This document shows positions 15,897 to 25,625 of a stretch of DNA of 50,146 bases, one piece after another. The stretch's first letter is position 1, and each line of letters starts with the position of its first letter. A program made the position numbers and the translations under genes. The notes beneath the pieces were generated by a model. That model was given only the letters and a program-made list of their open reading frames with translations, made no database searches and had not been told where the DNA came from. This stretch comes from CAZICM01 sp964537685 (GTDB lineage Bacteria > Myxococcota_A > Polyangia > Polyangiales > Polyangiaceae). The DNA lies in NCBI GenBank assembly GCA_964537685.1, contig CAZICM010000069.1, positions 1-50,146 of the forward strand, given 5' to 3'.

Positions 15897-16736
15897 TTAT
15901 TGAAACAATAGCCGCACACCCTGTGCCGGAACCCATCCTTCACGAGCTCCCCAGCGCACGAAAATAAGGCTGGCCGTGCGTTTTTGAGTCTCGACGCCCG
16001 CCGCCTCGGGGATGGGATCGCCACCCAAGGCTGTGCCGTTTTCATCGGTGAAATACACTTCAGGCGCGACGATGACGCCCGGTCGGGTATTGAGTCTTAA
16101 ATCGCGGGCTTTGTAGGTGAGCGGGACGAGAGCGAGCATCGCCGCCAAGGCCGTGGGCGCTAAAATGCTGCCCGCGACATGGGCGGGGCCTTGGGGTTTT
16201 CTTCGTAAAAACAAGCCTATTGTGAATAGGATCGATGCCGCGACGGCGGCCAATCCGAAACTGTGTTCCGAACCCAAACCGACCACCAGCCTGTCCAGCG
16301 TCGGGCGCACATCGATCGAATCCTTGGCTTTGCGCGAGCGGCGCCGCGTTACCTCGGCCCTTACCGTATCGAGCGCCTGCTCGGCCGCCGAATCATTGGG
16401 CCTCATCAAGAGCGTCTCTTCAAAGGCCGCCGCGGCTTGACCTAAATCGCCCAGTCTTTCGGCTCGAGACGACACCCGCAGCACATAGGCCAGACCGCGG
16501 TTAAAGCTGGCATCGGGATGCGCGAAACCCGTGTCGGCCAAGGCTTCCAGTTGATCGATGGCCGCGCTGTATTCGCCGCGGGACAGCGCTTCTGTGGCTT
16601 GTGTAAATCGCTGTTCGGGAGCTATTTTTTCGGCGTTTTCGGCTGCGGCGGCTTCTCTCGAGAGCAGCGCCGAAAGGACGAGCGCGAGGGCGCACACCCT
16701 GAATATCCACACCGAAGATGCGCGCCTCGGATTCAT
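15897..16736 (-). CDS. batE: BatE-like TPR and SH3-type protein
   Basis: 279 residues. A signal-type helix at the N-terminus ends AAAA; TPR-like helices follow at about 40-125 (ATEALSRGEYSAAIDQLEAL, ASFNRGLAYVL). Two membrane helices follow at about 155-210, and the C-terminus is an SH3-like beta barrel ending VRWGAREGWVPAQGVRLLF. This order matches BatE of the Bacteroides aerotolerance (Bat) family. It is the last gene of the operon and overlaps batD by 4 bp (ATGA). I infer an envelope partner of the MoxR/VWA machine. The gene symbol rests on architecture and position. Confidence 0.82.
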   Translation of the reverse strand: MNPRRASSVWIFRVCALALVLSALLSREAAAAENAEKIAPEQRFTQATEALSRGEYSAAIDQLEALADTGFAHPDASFNRGLAYVLRVSSRAERLGDLGQAAAAFEETLLMRPNDSAAEQALDTVRAEVTRRRSRKAKDSIDVRPTLDRLVVGLGSEHSFGLAAVAASILFTIGLFLRRKPQGPAHVAGSILAPTALAAMLALVPLTYKARDLRLNTRPGVIVAPEVYFTDENGTALGGDPIPEAAGVETQKRTASLIFVRWGAREGWVPAQGVRLLFQ

Positions 16737-18682
16737 GCGGCCTTGCGCCTCAGCAGCGATGCGATGAGCTGTTCGGCTTGAGCGAAGATATCGGCGTGTT
16801 CGCGGCTCGAGCCGCCGTCGGGATCGAAGCGCATCGAAGCGCAGCGCCTCAGCACATCGGCCACCGCATCGGCATCGGTACCGGAAAGACCGCGCGCTGT
16901 AAGCTCCTTGGGCAGCTCATCGAGCAAAACGCCCCTCGCCTTGAGTCCCGCCGCATGTTCCACGGCGGCGTACATCGCCCGCTCCAGCGCCGCCGATAGA
17001 TCTTTGGTGTTGCGCTGCGAACGCGCTTGTTTGGCTTGTTCCATCGCCTGTTCGCTCAAGGTTTTGGGCGCGTCTTTCTTGGCCGCCTTTTGGGCGGCGA
17101 TTCTCCGGGCTGCATTGGAACCCAAGCTGAATACGGCAAACGCCAATGGAGGCGCGAAGAGGCCAATCCAAAAACGCGATCCATCGAGCAGGGGATCTTT
17201 GGGTTTTACATAGGCGCCCAGCGCGTTTCGAAGAGGCGCAAGCGAGGTGAGCGGATCGGTGGAGGGCCGCTCGCCTTGGGCTGTATCCCGCGGGCCTTGA
17301 GCCGTTCCCGAACCCGAAGGAGAAGGCGCCGCGGGCTGAACGGAAATGGTTCCCAAATCGGTCTTGGCGACCTCGTAGCGCTTGGAGACCGGATTCCAAT
17401 AAGGCAGCTCCACCTGACCCAAATTCACAGAGCCCGGCTGATCGACCTTCACCACATAACCAAAGGTTCGAAAGCCGCTGATCTTGCCGTTTTCGGGCTC
17501 GATGGACTCGCGCTTTTCGGGATCGGAAAATGAAAGTCCGGTGCGCTCGGGCAGCTTCAGCGATTGAGGGAAATTGCCCGTGCCCGAGATTTTAAGGGTT
17601 ACGGCCACCGAACCGCCTTGAGGGATGCTCTTGGGCTCGACAATACCCGTCATTGAAAAGACGCCGACATTGCCCAGCGCATAACCCGGAGGACGCCCTT
17701 CGCTCGGAGGCTCGCTCACGCGGATCAGCACATCGTTGGATTCTTTCAGCACCCGCGCGCCCACCTTGCGGCCTGTAAAGCGCGCGCTCATCACGCCCGT
17801 GTGAAGCTCGCCCGCCCGCACCGGAAAGACCGCGATGCGATCGAGCAGGCGCACCGCGTACCTCCGGCCTTCAACGACGGCGATGACGGGAGGATCGGTG
17901 CCTGGATTCCGAAGCAGCCCCACCCGCACAAAATCGGAAAGCGGTGCCTCGCGCCGTTCGGTCATTTCGAAATCAACACGATAATAAATATAAAAAGAAA
18001 GATTGATTTGCTCGCCGATGACCGCCGTATCTTTATCGGCAATGGTGCGCACAAATAGATTTTTATCGGGCGCTTTGCTCATTGCGAGCTCGCTATTTTC
18101 CGAGGCCCGATCGTCTTCTTCCTCGGCAGGCTCTTCAATACCACCGAATGGCCAAGGAATTGTATTAAATATCCCGCCCGGCCCTCCCGGCCTTAGAAAT
18201 GGGTTTTGAGGGCGTTTGGGCCGCGTTCCCTCGGGCACGACATCGACCGTTAAACGATTGGCCTTTACGCGCCGGCCTTTCCACATCACCGTCGGCCCGT
18301 TGATCGTAAAACTCCCGGGTTTAGAAGCCATCAATTGCCAGGTCGCGCTGATTCCCATTTTAGAAACCATGCCGCCTGGACCGATTTGCATAAAGGATTG
18401 GGTGCCCACACTGGGTCCGCTGACTTTAAAGCTTCCAGGCACCCTTAATTCTGGATCGCTGGGCGATTCACCCGTATTGGCGCTTAAGGCTTTCATTTCG
18501 ATCGTAAATGCTTCACCCACTTCCACTTGAGGCGAGCTTACCTGCGCGCTGATGTCGAGATCTTGGCTTTGAGCATATGCAGGAGCAGGCGCGAGGCCGA
18601 TGGCCGAAAAGGAAGCGGTGCTCAGCATCCAGGCCAAATATGCGCCTGAAACCAAGGCTTTCTTCTTGGCCGGGCCGATCAT
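16733..18682 (-). CDS. batD: BatD-family oxygen-tolerance/envelope protein
   Basis: 649 residues. A signal peptide ends near AYAQSQ. Then come two or more immunoglobulin-like beta domains typical of BatD (VSSPQVEVGEAFTIEM near the start; IPQGGSVAVTLKISGTGNFPQSLKLP in the second half). A single membrane helix (FWIGLFAPPLAFAVFSL) lies at about 525-541, and a helical cytoplasmic tail rich in Ala and Arg follows. An Asn/Pro/Gly-rich linker lies at about 155-195. BatD is known as the large extracytoplasmic member of Bat operons. The start overlaps the batC stop (ATGA), so it is translationally coupled. Confidence 0.93.
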   Translation of the reverse strand: MIGPAKKKALVSGAYLAWMLSTASFSAIGLAPAPAYAQSQDLDISAQVSSPQVEVGEAFTIEMKALSANTGESPSDPELRVPGSFKVSGPSVGTQSFMQIGPGGMVSKMGISATWQLMASKPGSFTINGPTVMWKGRRVKANRLTVDVVPEGTRPKRPQNPFLRPGGPGGIFNTIPWPFGGIEEPAEEEDDRASENSELAMSKAPDKNLFVRTIADKDTAVIGEQINLSFYIYYRVDFEMTERREAPLSDFVRVGLLRNPGTDPPVIAVVEGRRYAVRLLDRIAVFPVRAGELHTGVMSARFTGRKVGARVLKESNDVLIRVSEPPSEGRPPGYALGNVGVFSMTGIVEPKSIPQGGSVAVTLKISGTGNFPQSLKLPERTGLSFSDPEKRESIEPENGKISGFRTFGYVVKVDQPGSVNLGQVELPYWNPVSKRYEVAKTDLGTISVQPAAPSPSGSGTAQGPRDTAQGERPSTDPLTSLAPLRNALGAYVKPKDPLLDGSRFWIGLFAPPLAFAVFSLGSNAARRIAAQKAAKKDAPKTLSEQAMEQAKQARSQRNTKDLSAALERAMYAAVEHAAGLKARGVLLDELPKELTARGLSGTDADAVADVLRRCASMRFDPDGGSSREHADIFAQAEQLIASLLRRKAA

Positions 18683-19755
18683 TTGTCCTCCATCGCCCGG
18701 CCCACACGGCGCTGACCCGCGCGGTTTTTGGCTTCTTGTTCTTGATAGGTCGGCGCTTCCTCGAGCTGCTCCAAAATGCGTTCGTCCTGCTGGCGATCGG
18801 GCGTGGCAGGCTGCTTTTCAGGGCTCTTTTGATTGGGCTCGGGCTGCCCTCCATCTTGGCCCGCATCCTGACCGGCATCGCCTCCCGCATCCGCCGGCGA
18901 ATCGCCTCCATCGCCGCCGTCCTGCCCAGAATCCTCGCCCGCATCGGGCTCGTCCCCCGAATCCCCATCGCCCGAATCCTCGCCTCCGTCCGGCGCATCC
19001 GGCGGGCTGTCCTCCGGCGCATCCTGACTATCCGGCGCATCGGCTCCATCGCTGCCATCGTCGCCGTCTGGACTGTCCGGCGAGGCATCTTTCTGGTCTT
19101 GAATGCGCCGGAGCGCGATCGCCCGGTTCCACGCCGCATCCCGGCCAATTCCATCGGCGCCCGTCTCTTCATCCAAACCCGGCACAATGCCCAGCGCTTG
19201 ATCGTACTCTTCCACGGCCTGTTCATAGCGCCTGCGCATAAATTCTAAATTGCCCGCTAAATACCGCGCCCTCGCCCGGAGCTCCGGCGGCACGCTCGGA
19301 TCGGCCGCAATTGCCCTCACAATAATCAGCGCGCATTCAATCTCGAGGTTGCGCAGATCGGCCTGGGCCTGATCGGCTGGATCTTCCGAAGGCGGCTCTT
19401 CTTCTCCAAAACGCTTTCCATAGCGCTCGGCGAGATGAAAGAGCGTGAGTCCCAAATCAAAAGAGCCATTGGGTTTTTGGCGCACGCTGTCGGGCAATCC
19501 AATGCCCGCGTCTCCACAAGGGCCGGTGCCCAAATAACTCGTTAAGACTTGTTCGGCCGATTCAAAATTCCCCGCGTCGAGATGCGCGATGGCTTCGTTG
19601 ACCTTGGGCGAATTGCGTTCAAAGGGCGAGCTTGGACTCCAGCCATCGCAGCCGATCAGCGAAGAGCTAAGCCCGCCCGCGACCCAGGAAAGCAGAAGCG
19701 CCATCAACACCGGCGTTTTAAAGCGTTCCAACCTAGGTTTGGATTTAGCGTTCAC
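18679..19755 (-). CDS. batC: BatC-like TPR lipoprotein with acidic low-complexity linker
   Basis: 358 residues from a GTG at 19755. An upstream ATG at 19782 and others are open, but the GTG is preceded at 7 bp by AAGGAG within the batB end and gives a proper leader: basic residues, a hydrophobic helix and lipobox LIGC (Cys36). TPR-like helices lie at about 50-215 (VNEAIAHLDAGNFESAEQVL; RARYLAGNLEFMRRRYEQAVEEYDQALG). A long Asp/Gly/Pro/Ser-rich disordered stretch covers about 225-310. BatC proteins supply TPR domains to the VWA-BatD complex. It overlaps batB by 11 bp, the only non-4-bp junction of the operon. Confidence 0.85.
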   Translation of the reverse strand: MNAKSKPRLERFKTPVLMALLLSWVAGGLSSSLIGCDGWSPSSPFERNSPKVNEAIAHLDAGNFESAEQVLTSYLGTGPCGDAGIGLPDSVRQKPNGSFDLGLTLFHLAERYGKRFGEEEPPSEDPADQAQADLRNLEIECALIIVRAIAADPSVPPELRARARYLAGNLEFMRRRYEQAVEEYDQALGIVPGLDEETGADGIGRDAAWNRAIALRRIQDQKDASPDSPDGDDGSDGADAPDSQDAPEDSPPDAPDGGEDSGDGDSGDEPDAGEDSGQDGGDGGDSPADAGGDAGQDAGQDGGQPEPNQKSPEKQPATPDRQQDERILEQLEEAPTYQEQEAKNRAGQRRVGRAMEDK

Positions 19756-21055
19756 GGCGCTTCTCCTTGCCCGGACCGGCATGTTTGACCCAGGGATTTT
19801 CGCTGTCCCCGCGCACGGGCGGGCTGGTGCGGGCCTCGCGCGCATCTTTCGAGGGCGGAAATGAAGCCCAGGGCGAGACATCTTTGGGATCTAAAGGTGC
19901 TTTGGAAATATCCTTTTGTTTTTCTTTTTTGGGCTTGGAAGATTTTTGATTGGATTGGTTAGGCAATGCGGCCGGATTGGGAAATGAAATCGCCGGGCCG
20001 GATGTAACGGTAAACGCCGTTGCGGGCGCGAAAGGCATTCTCTTTTTGGCTTCGCCCAAAAATACTTCGACAATCAACAGAAGGATCGCCAATCCAAGCG
20101 GATAGAAATAAATATCGGCGTATACCGTTTCCACACGCTCGGACAGCTCGCTTTTCATTTGGCGTTTCAATTCGCTTGTAATGGTATCGATGCCCGTCGA
20201 TCCTTTTTCGGCGCGAATGACCTGACCTTGAGGCGTTGCGGCGGCCACGGCGCCCAATTGCGCCTCGCCTTTGGCCGAAAGCGCCGTCGTCAGCAGCTTT
20301 CCAGTGCGATCTTTTCGCCAGCCCGAGACTTGACCATCTTCGCCCACTTCGGGAATGGGCTCGGGCGTTCTTCCGCCAATCTGCACCACATGCACCGTGG
20401 TGCCCTCTTGACCGAGCGCCGACGCGACCGCCACCGGATCGCCTTCTAAATCTTCTCCATCGGTGATCAGCACCACCACCCGTTTATGCTCGGCGCTTTT
20501 GGGATCGCGATTTAACAGCTCTCTCGCCTGATCCAAGGCCCGCGCAATGGCCGTTCCGCCCACGGGCATATCGTTGGGATCGAGCCTTCTTAAAAATTGA
20601 GCAATGGCCGCTCCATCGGCCGTAAGCGGAAAACCCATGGGTTCGCCCGCAAATGCAACGGCCCCGAAACGCGCGCCTTCCAATTCTTTAATTAACCTCG
20701 CCACTTCGACCTTGGCCCTAAAAATACGCGAAGGCTCGACATCGCGGGCATACATGCTTTTTGAATAATCGAGCACCAGCACCACATCCAAATTGGTGGC
20801 CGGTACGAGGCGCGTGCCTTTTCCATATTGAGGGCGCGCCGCGGCGACAAATACGAGCGCTGTCGCAAACACCAGCAATACGCCTTTCCATGCGCGTCTT
20901 TTGCTGGCGTCCGATGTTACAAGCGCCGTTACGCGGGGCAGGTCGCCAAACAGTTTGAGAGAACGGGCAAGCCCAAGTCCGCCGGCAATTAACAAAAGCG
21001 CAAAAAGCGCGGCCAATGCCGTTCCAAATAAAAACATCGGCGCCGCGAAGTTCAT
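19745..21055 (-). CDS. batB: BatB-like VWA-domain membrane protein
   Basis: 436 residues. Two N-terminal membrane helices come first, then a von Willebrand factor A domain with metal-ion motif DYSKSM, the T of GGTAIA and VVLITDGED, i.e. all three MIDAS elements. A further membrane helix lies at about 312-328 (FYPLGLAILLLIVEVFLG). The cytoplasmic C-terminal tail is Lys/Pro-rich. This is the standard BatB/BatA layout (two helices, VWA, one helix). VWA proteins are known substrates or partners of MoxR ATPases. It starts on the batA stop (ATGA) and its end contains the batC ribosome site. Confidence 0.93.
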   Translation of the reverse strand: MNFAAPMFLFGTALAALFALLLIAGGLGLARSLKLFGDLPRVTALVTSDASKRRAWKGVLLVFATALVFVAAARPQYGKGTRLVPATNLDVVLVLDYSKSMYARDVEPSRIFRAKVEVARLIKELEGARFGAVAFAGEPMGFPLTADGAAIAQFLRRLDPNDMPVGGTAIARALDQARELLNRDPKSAEHKRVVVLITDGEDLEGDPVAVASALGQEGTTVHVVQIGGRTPEPIPEVGEDGQVSGWRKDRTGKLLTTALSAKGEAQLGAVAAATPQGQVIRAEKGSTGIDTITSELKRQMKSELSERVETVYADIYFYPLGLAILLLIVEVFLGEAKKRMPFAPATAFTVTSGPAISFPNPAALPNQSNQKSSKPKKEKQKDISKAPLDPKDVSPWASFPPSKDAREARTSPPVRGDSENPWVKHAGPGKEKRRER

Positions 21056-22200
21056 GGAAACCTCCGCAGCAATAGCGAGCGCAAAAGAGCGTCCAGACCG
21101 ACCAAAAACGCGCCGGGAATCAACAAGAACGAAAACAGATCCTCAAACGAGGCGATTGTCGCTTCAAACCTCGTTTTTTCCAGGCGATCGAGCACGGCGT
21201 GCATGCTGTCGGCCAACGCCTTTCCGTCGGTCGCCACAAAGCTTTCGGCGCCCGTTGCCTGCGCCATGCGCCGAAGAAGCTCGGGATTCACAGGAAAGCG
21301 ATGTCTCACATAGCGGGGCTGCCCCAATAGATCGACCCCGTCTTCCACATCCACTTCGTCTTCGCTTCCAATTTGAATCGTATAAATCTTTGCTCCGATC
21401 GTCGTGGCCAAATGCGTCGCATAATCGGGCGCAATCATCCCCGCATTGGAATCGCCGTCGGTCAGCAGTAAAATCACTTTTGATTGAGCATCGCTTCTGC
21501 GAAGCCGCGCCACCGCCGTGCCCACCGCATCCCCGATGGCCGTCGCGCTTCCATCGATAACGCTCAAGGTCATTTTCGAGACCATTTGCGAGAGCAGGTG
21601 ATAGTCCATCGTCGGCGGCGAAAGCACATAGGCGCTCTTGCCAAATACGATGACGCCAATGCGATCGGTTTTACGGCGGCCGATAAAATCTTTAATGACG
21701 ATTTTCGCCGTATCGAGGCGTGTCAGCCGCTTGCCCTTGGGCAATTGAGGCGCGCCTCCGGGCAAATCTTTGGGATCGGCATCCAACACCGCCCGCATCG
21801 AGCCCGATAAATCGAGAACCAATACGATATCAATGCCTTTATCGTCGGAGCTCTGGTCGGAGAGAACCGAAACGGGCCTCGCCATGGCCACGATTAACAG
21901 CGCGAGAGCTACCGTGCGGACAATACCGGGCAAATCGCGAAGATGAGCCCGGAATCCTTTTGGACCTGAAACCAAAGGCGCGATGGTTCCGACGCGGAGC
22001 CTGGGTTTTCGCCGATCTTGAGCAAAGGTGCCCCAATACCAAACGAAGGGCAGCACAATCAGCCCAAGCAAAAACCATTTCTGTTGAAAATTGGCCTCTA
22101 AAAAGGCCGAGCCCCGCATGATAAAGGGATAAATCAAGGAAAGCGCCGCCACGATAAGCGTCGCAAAAATAGCCAATACAATTCGGGCGCCCCGGCTCAT
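21052..22200 (-). CDS. batA: BatA-like VWA-domain membrane protein
   Basis: 382 residues from the ATG at 22200. The frame runs further upstream, but this ATG overlaps the preceding stop by 4 bp as at the other junctions. Two N-terminal helices come first, then a VWA domain with intact MIDAS (VLVLDLSGSM, an internal Thr in the GSATAIG loop, ILLLTDGDSN). A C-terminal membrane helix (FSFLLIPGAFLVGLDALL) closes the protein. The VWA domain should face the periplasm. It is a paralogue of the adjacent batB, as in all Bat operons. Confidence 0.93.
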   Translation of the reverse strand: MSRGARIVLAIFATLIVAALSLIYPFIMRGSAFLEANFQQKWFLLGLIVLPFVWYWGTFAQDRRKPRLRVGTIAPLVSGPKGFRAHLRDLPGIVRTVALALLIVAMARPVSVLSDQSSDDKGIDIVLVLDLSGSMRAVLDADPKDLPGGAPQLPKGKRLTRLDTAKIVIKDFIGRRKTDRIGVIVFGKSAYVLSPPTMDYHLLSQMVSKMTLSVIDGSATAIGDAVGTAVARLRRSDAQSKVILLLTDGDSNAGMIAPDYATHLATTIGAKIYTIQIGSEDEVDVEDGVDLLGQPRYVRHRFPVNPELLRRMAQATGAESFVATDGKALADSMHAVLDRLEKTRFEATIASFEDLFSFLLIPGAFLVGLDALLRSLLLRRFP

Positions 22201-23279
22201 GCTGCCCCTCCCGCCTTGGGCTTCCGCTCGGTCAGGACCGAAGGCGGCGGAATGGTTGTCTTCACGATCGTTTCTCCCCGGGTGAGTGCTTCTAAACACT
22301 CGTTTTCCATGGGAACTACGCGGGCGAACTTGACGAGATCGCAATCCGATAAAAATTGGTCGATGTCTTTGAGTACAGGCACGGGCGGGTAGACGCGCTT
22401 TAATACGATTCTAATTTCATCGGATGTGGATTCCAATCCATCAAATCCATAACGGGCGCCTAAATATTTACGGACGCAATCGCTTACGCGGTCAAAATAT
22501 TCGGCGGAGCGTTTTTCCTCGAGCAGGGTCGAACTGCGGATGGCTTCCAATTCTTCGAGCGCGGCATCCCAGGGGAGTTTGGGGGGAGGCAATACGATCG
22601 TTTTGGGACGGGCTTTGTAGCGTTTGACAATCAGGGCCGTGATCAAAGCCGTCACAGTCACCAAAGTAAGCCCAAAAGCGGCATATTTGGCGGCTACCCA
22701 TTCTTCGCGCTGGGGTCTCGGAGGAGGATTGGGTTTAACTTTAGGATCGGCTTCGTTGGCAATGGGATCTTCAATAACAATCGGATGAGGCTCAGAGCAA
22801 ATCGTTATATATTCGCCGCTGGCCCTGGCAATGGCGATGGGAATGGGCGGCAATACCATATAATTGCGGCCTGGATCGGGAGGCAGGGGCACGAAGGGAA
22901 TGCGGACTTTGGTTGTGCTTTGGGTTTCGGTGCCTTCGGTGCTGATGCTAAAGCCCGCGCCTCCATCGGGTTCGGGGATCACGAAATGGGCTTCTTCCAA
23001 GGCTTTGGCCGCATCGCTTTGTTTTTGAATGCGCAGGCCGTCGGGCAGAACCGTTTCGCCTTTGCCATGAACGACGCTGATTTGAAGCTCGGCCGCATAG
23101 CCCGAGAGGCCCTGGGCTGGAAAGACTTCGGTCATTTCGGGGCGGACGGCGCCTTTGGGCAGATGTTCGGTGCAGGACGCCCATATTTTGCCCGCATCGG
23201 GAGGATCGTCGGCCATCGCGCGGGCGCCGATGGAAGCGCCGGCAAGAACAGCGCATAGCGGCAATAAAAAGCGCTTCAT
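22197..23279 (-). CDS. DUF4381-like membrane protein of the Bat operon
   Basis: 360 residues. A signal-type helix (FLLPLCAVLAGASIGARAMA) comes first, then an extracytoplasmic beta-rich domain of about 165 residues. A membrane helix lies at about 196-214 (YAAFGLTLVTVTALITALIV), followed by a cytoplasmic helical domain with WDAALEELEAIR and EYFDRVSDCVRKYLGARYGF. That last part resembles the cytoplasmic domain of the DUF4381 proteins that sit between DUF58 and batA in Bat operons. The exact family name is an inference from position and helix pattern. Both ends overlap neighbours by 4 bp. Confidence 0.8.
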   Translation of the reverse strand: MKRFLLPLCAVLAGASIGARAMADDPPDAGKIWASCTEHLPKGAVRPEMTEVFPAQGLSGYAAELQISVVHGKGETVLPDGLRIQKQSDAAKALEEAHFVIPEPDGGAGFSISTEGTETQSTTKVRIPFVPLPPDPGRNYMVLPPIPIAIARASGEYITICSEPHPIVIEDPIANEADPKVKPNPPPRPQREEWVAAKYAAFGLTLVTVTALITALIVKRYKARPKTIVLPPPKLPWDAALEELEAIRSSTLLEEKRSAEYFDRVSDCVRKYLGARYGFDGLESTSDEIRIVLKRVYPPVPVLKDIDQFLSDCDLVKFARVVPMENECLEALTRGETIVKTTIPPPSVLTERKPKAGGAA

Positions 23280-24190
23280 CTCGAAAACCTCCTTGCGCGC
23301 TTGGCAAAGAGTTCCCGAAGAGGCGACACAAAGCTTTGATCGGTGCGGATCAGCGCCGAATCCAAAGAAAGTTTTTTAAAGAGTTTGTCCCGATCGAGAT
23401 GAAGTTTGTGCATGGCCTTCGCGTAATGGGCGCGCACTTTTGGATCGGCCGTATCCACAATAATGTCTTCGCCGGTCTCGAGATCTTCAAAGGTGGCGAG
23501 GCCGACATTGGGCAGTTCAAAGTCGCGGGGATCGAGCAGCACGACGGGGATCACATCGTGTTTGGCCGAGGCCAGGGACAAGGCGCGTTCATAGCCGGAG
23601 GTGAAGAAATCGCTCACGACAAAAGCGACACTTCTTCGTTTGGCGACTTTGGAGAGCGTTTCTAAGGCGAGTTTTAAATTGGTGCCCGTCGACTGAGGCT
23701 TGTGGCCCAAAATCTCGCGCACCACACGCATCACGTGGTTATCGCCCTTCTTCGGCGGAACAAGCTTTTCCACGATATCGGTGCATAAAACCAAGCCCAC
23801 GCGGTCATTGTTTTTAATCGCAGAAAAGGCGCACAGCGCGCTCACTTCAGCCGCCACGCGGGCCTTGGATGCCCTTTTGGTGCCCCACAATTCGCTTTGA
23901 GACACATCGACGACGAGCATCACCGTCATCTCGCGCTCTTCGACGAATACCTTGACAAAAGGCTCGTTCATGCGCGCGGACACATTCCAGTCGATCCAGC
24001 GCACATCGTCGCCCGGCATATAGGCGCGCACTTCGCGAAAGCTTAATCCCTGGCCTTTAAACACCGATGAATAGGTGCCCGAGAGCTGTTCGTTGGCCAG
24101 TCTTTGCGTGCGGATATCGATCGCCCGGAGCTGTTTTAAAAGCTCGGGATCCAAAGGCGCCGATTTCTGCTTTCGAACCGTTTCGCTCAC
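23276..24190 (-). CDS. DUF58-domain protein
   Basis: 304 residues from a GTG at 24190 that overlaps the moxR stop as GTGA. The DUF58 signature is clear: SSVFKGQGLSFREVRAYMPGDDVRWIDWNVSAR near residues 40-73, with the conserved GDD-R-IDW core. A degenerate VWA-like fold follows, with DVSQSE and VVSDFFTSG. DUF58 proteins are the constant partners of MoxR ATPases. They are soluble or peripheral and are thought to link the ATPase to the membrane VWA proteins. It is the second gene of the operon. Confidence 0.95.
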   Translation of the reverse strand: MSETVRKQKSAPLDPELLKQLRAIDIRTQRLANEQLSGTYSSVFKGQGLSFREVRAYMPGDDVRWIDWNVSARMNEPFVKVFVEEREMTVMLVVDVSQSELWGTKRASKARVAAEVSALCAFSAIKNNDRVGLVLCTDIVEKLVPPKKGDNHVMRVVREILGHKPQSTGTNLKLALETLSKVAKRRSVAFVVSDFFTSGYERALSLASAKHDVIPVVLLDPRDFELPNVGLATFEDLETGEDIIVDTADPKVRAHYAKAMHKLHLDRDKLFKKLSLDSALIRTDQSFVSPLRELFAKRARRFSR

Positions 24191-25173
24191 GGCACCTCGA
24201 CCACCTCGAATACGCGCCGGACAATCTGTTCCGACGTGACTTCTTCGGCTTCGGCTTCGTAGGTGAGCACGATGCGGTGGCGCAAGACATCAGGCCCGAT
24301 GGCTTTTACGTCTTCGGGAGTGACATAGCCTCGGTGCCTTAAAAATGCATGGGCGCGCGCGGCCAAGGCGAGGGCGATGGAGGCCCTGGGGCTTGCGCCG
24401 TACTCGATGAGGCTCGAGAGTTCTTTCATGCCTTTTTGGCCGGGTTCGCGCGTCGCGAAGACCACATCGACGATGTAATCTTTGACGCGGTCATCCATGT
24501 ACACATCTTTTACGACTTTGCGGGCCGCGAGCAGTTGTTCGGGTGTGGTGACATGGGTGGCCTTGGATTCCACAAGGCCCGTCATGCGATCGATAATCTG
24601 GCGTTCTTCGGCACGCGATGGATAGCCGACCTTCACCATGAGCATAAAGCGATCGACCTGAGCTTCTGGAAGGCGGTAGGTGCCTTCTTGTTCGATGGGA
24701 TTTTGGGTGGCCATCACGACAAAGGGCTCGGGCAATTTATAGGACTGATCGCCGATGGTGACTTGGCGTTCCTGCATGGCTTCGAGCAGGGCGCTCTGCA
24801 CCTTGGCGGGGGCGCGGTTGATTTCGTCGGCGAGCACCAAATTGGCGAAAATCGGGCCGAGTTTTGAGGTGAATTCGCCTTTTTGGTGGTTGTAGATGAC
24901 GGTGCCGATTAAGTCGGCGGGCAAGAGATCGGGCGTGAATTGAATGCGTGAGAACTTGGCTTGGATAGCGTCGCAGAGGGTTCGCACCGTCAAGGTTTTG
25001 GCCAATCCCGGGACGCCTTCGAGCAGCACATGACCGCCTGTGAGCAGGCCGATCAAGATGCGTTCGATCATATAGTTTTGGCCGACGATGACTTTGGATA
25101 CCTCGGATGTGAGGCTGTCGATAAAAGCGCTTTCTTTGGCGACAAGCTCGTTGAGCGCGCGAACGTCATGCAT
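24187..25173 (-). CDS. moxR: MoxR-family AAA+ ATPase
   Basis: 328 residues. Walker A GVPGLAKT (53-60), Walker B LVLADEINR (112-120), sensor 1 in MATQNPIEQEGTYRLPEAQ and an arginine-rich sensor 2 region GASPRASIALA are all present, as expected of MoxR chaperone-like ATPases. It acts in the cytoplasm and is believed to remodel or activate VWA-domain complexes. It is the first gene of the eight-gene operon and has a 450-bp leader region. The ATG at 25173 is followed by MHDVRALNE. There is no clear promoter consensus. Confidence 0.97.
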   Translation of the reverse strand: MHDVRALNELVAKESAFIDSLTSEVSKVIVGQNYMIERILIGLLTGGHVLLEGVPGLAKTLTVRTLCDAIQAKFSRIQFTPDLLPADLIGTVIYNHQKGEFTSKLGPIFANLVLADEINRAPAKVQSALLEAMQERQVTIGDQSYKLPEPFVVMATQNPIEQEGTYRLPEAQVDRFMLMVKVGYPSRAEERQIIDRMTGLVESKATHVTTPEQLLAARKVVKDVYMDDRVKDYIVDVVFATREPGQKGMKELSSLIEYGASPRASIALALAARAHAFLRHRGYVTPEDVKAIGPDVLRHRIVLTYEAEAEEVTSEQIVRRVFEVVEVP

Positions 25174-25625
25174 GGTTTTTTCGATCCGGTTTCAGTTGAG
25201 TGCCCGAGCTCATAACAAGAGAGGCGGGCTTTGGACAATCGGTGGGCTTTGATTATTCCTGGCCCGATACTGGCTTGGATGGGGATAGAGATAGGGCCAG
25301 TTCCAATATTCCCCGTCGCGCGGAGCCGTTTATGTTTCGACGCTAAGAGCCATGACACCCGCGTATTCATCACCGCGCTGAGCCAGCGTGAAAATCAACT
25401 TCAGGCTTTCCTCAGGAAAGGCTAGGCAGGCTGACCCGTTCGTCTCGGGTGGTACCAAAAGCTTGCCGCTGGAGGGCTTGAGCCGAAGTGTGGTTTTCAT
25501 AGGTGACGCGCTCATATTCAGCAAGCCGATCCATGTCAAGCTCACACTTGTCTTTCGCTTGACACACCTTGGCTCTACGCGGTCTTCTGAAGCTTGCGCA
25601 GCTCCGCGCCGGGATATCCGATCCT
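25174..25625. other. Divergent intergenic region between moxR and the OmpA/TSP3 gene
   Basis: About 450 bp that should hold the promoters of the bat operon (left) and of the outer-membrane protein (right). A TTGACA lies at 25559-25564 on the plus strand without a convincing -10. Small frames on both strands (for example 25330-25545 minus) show no family resemblance and no strong ribosome site, so I do not call them. Confidence 0.4.

Noticed and set aside
25330..25545. 71-codon minus-strand frame in the moxR/OmpA intergenic region
   Set aside because: Alternative start only, no ribosome site, no family pattern; kept as unassigned intergenic sequence.
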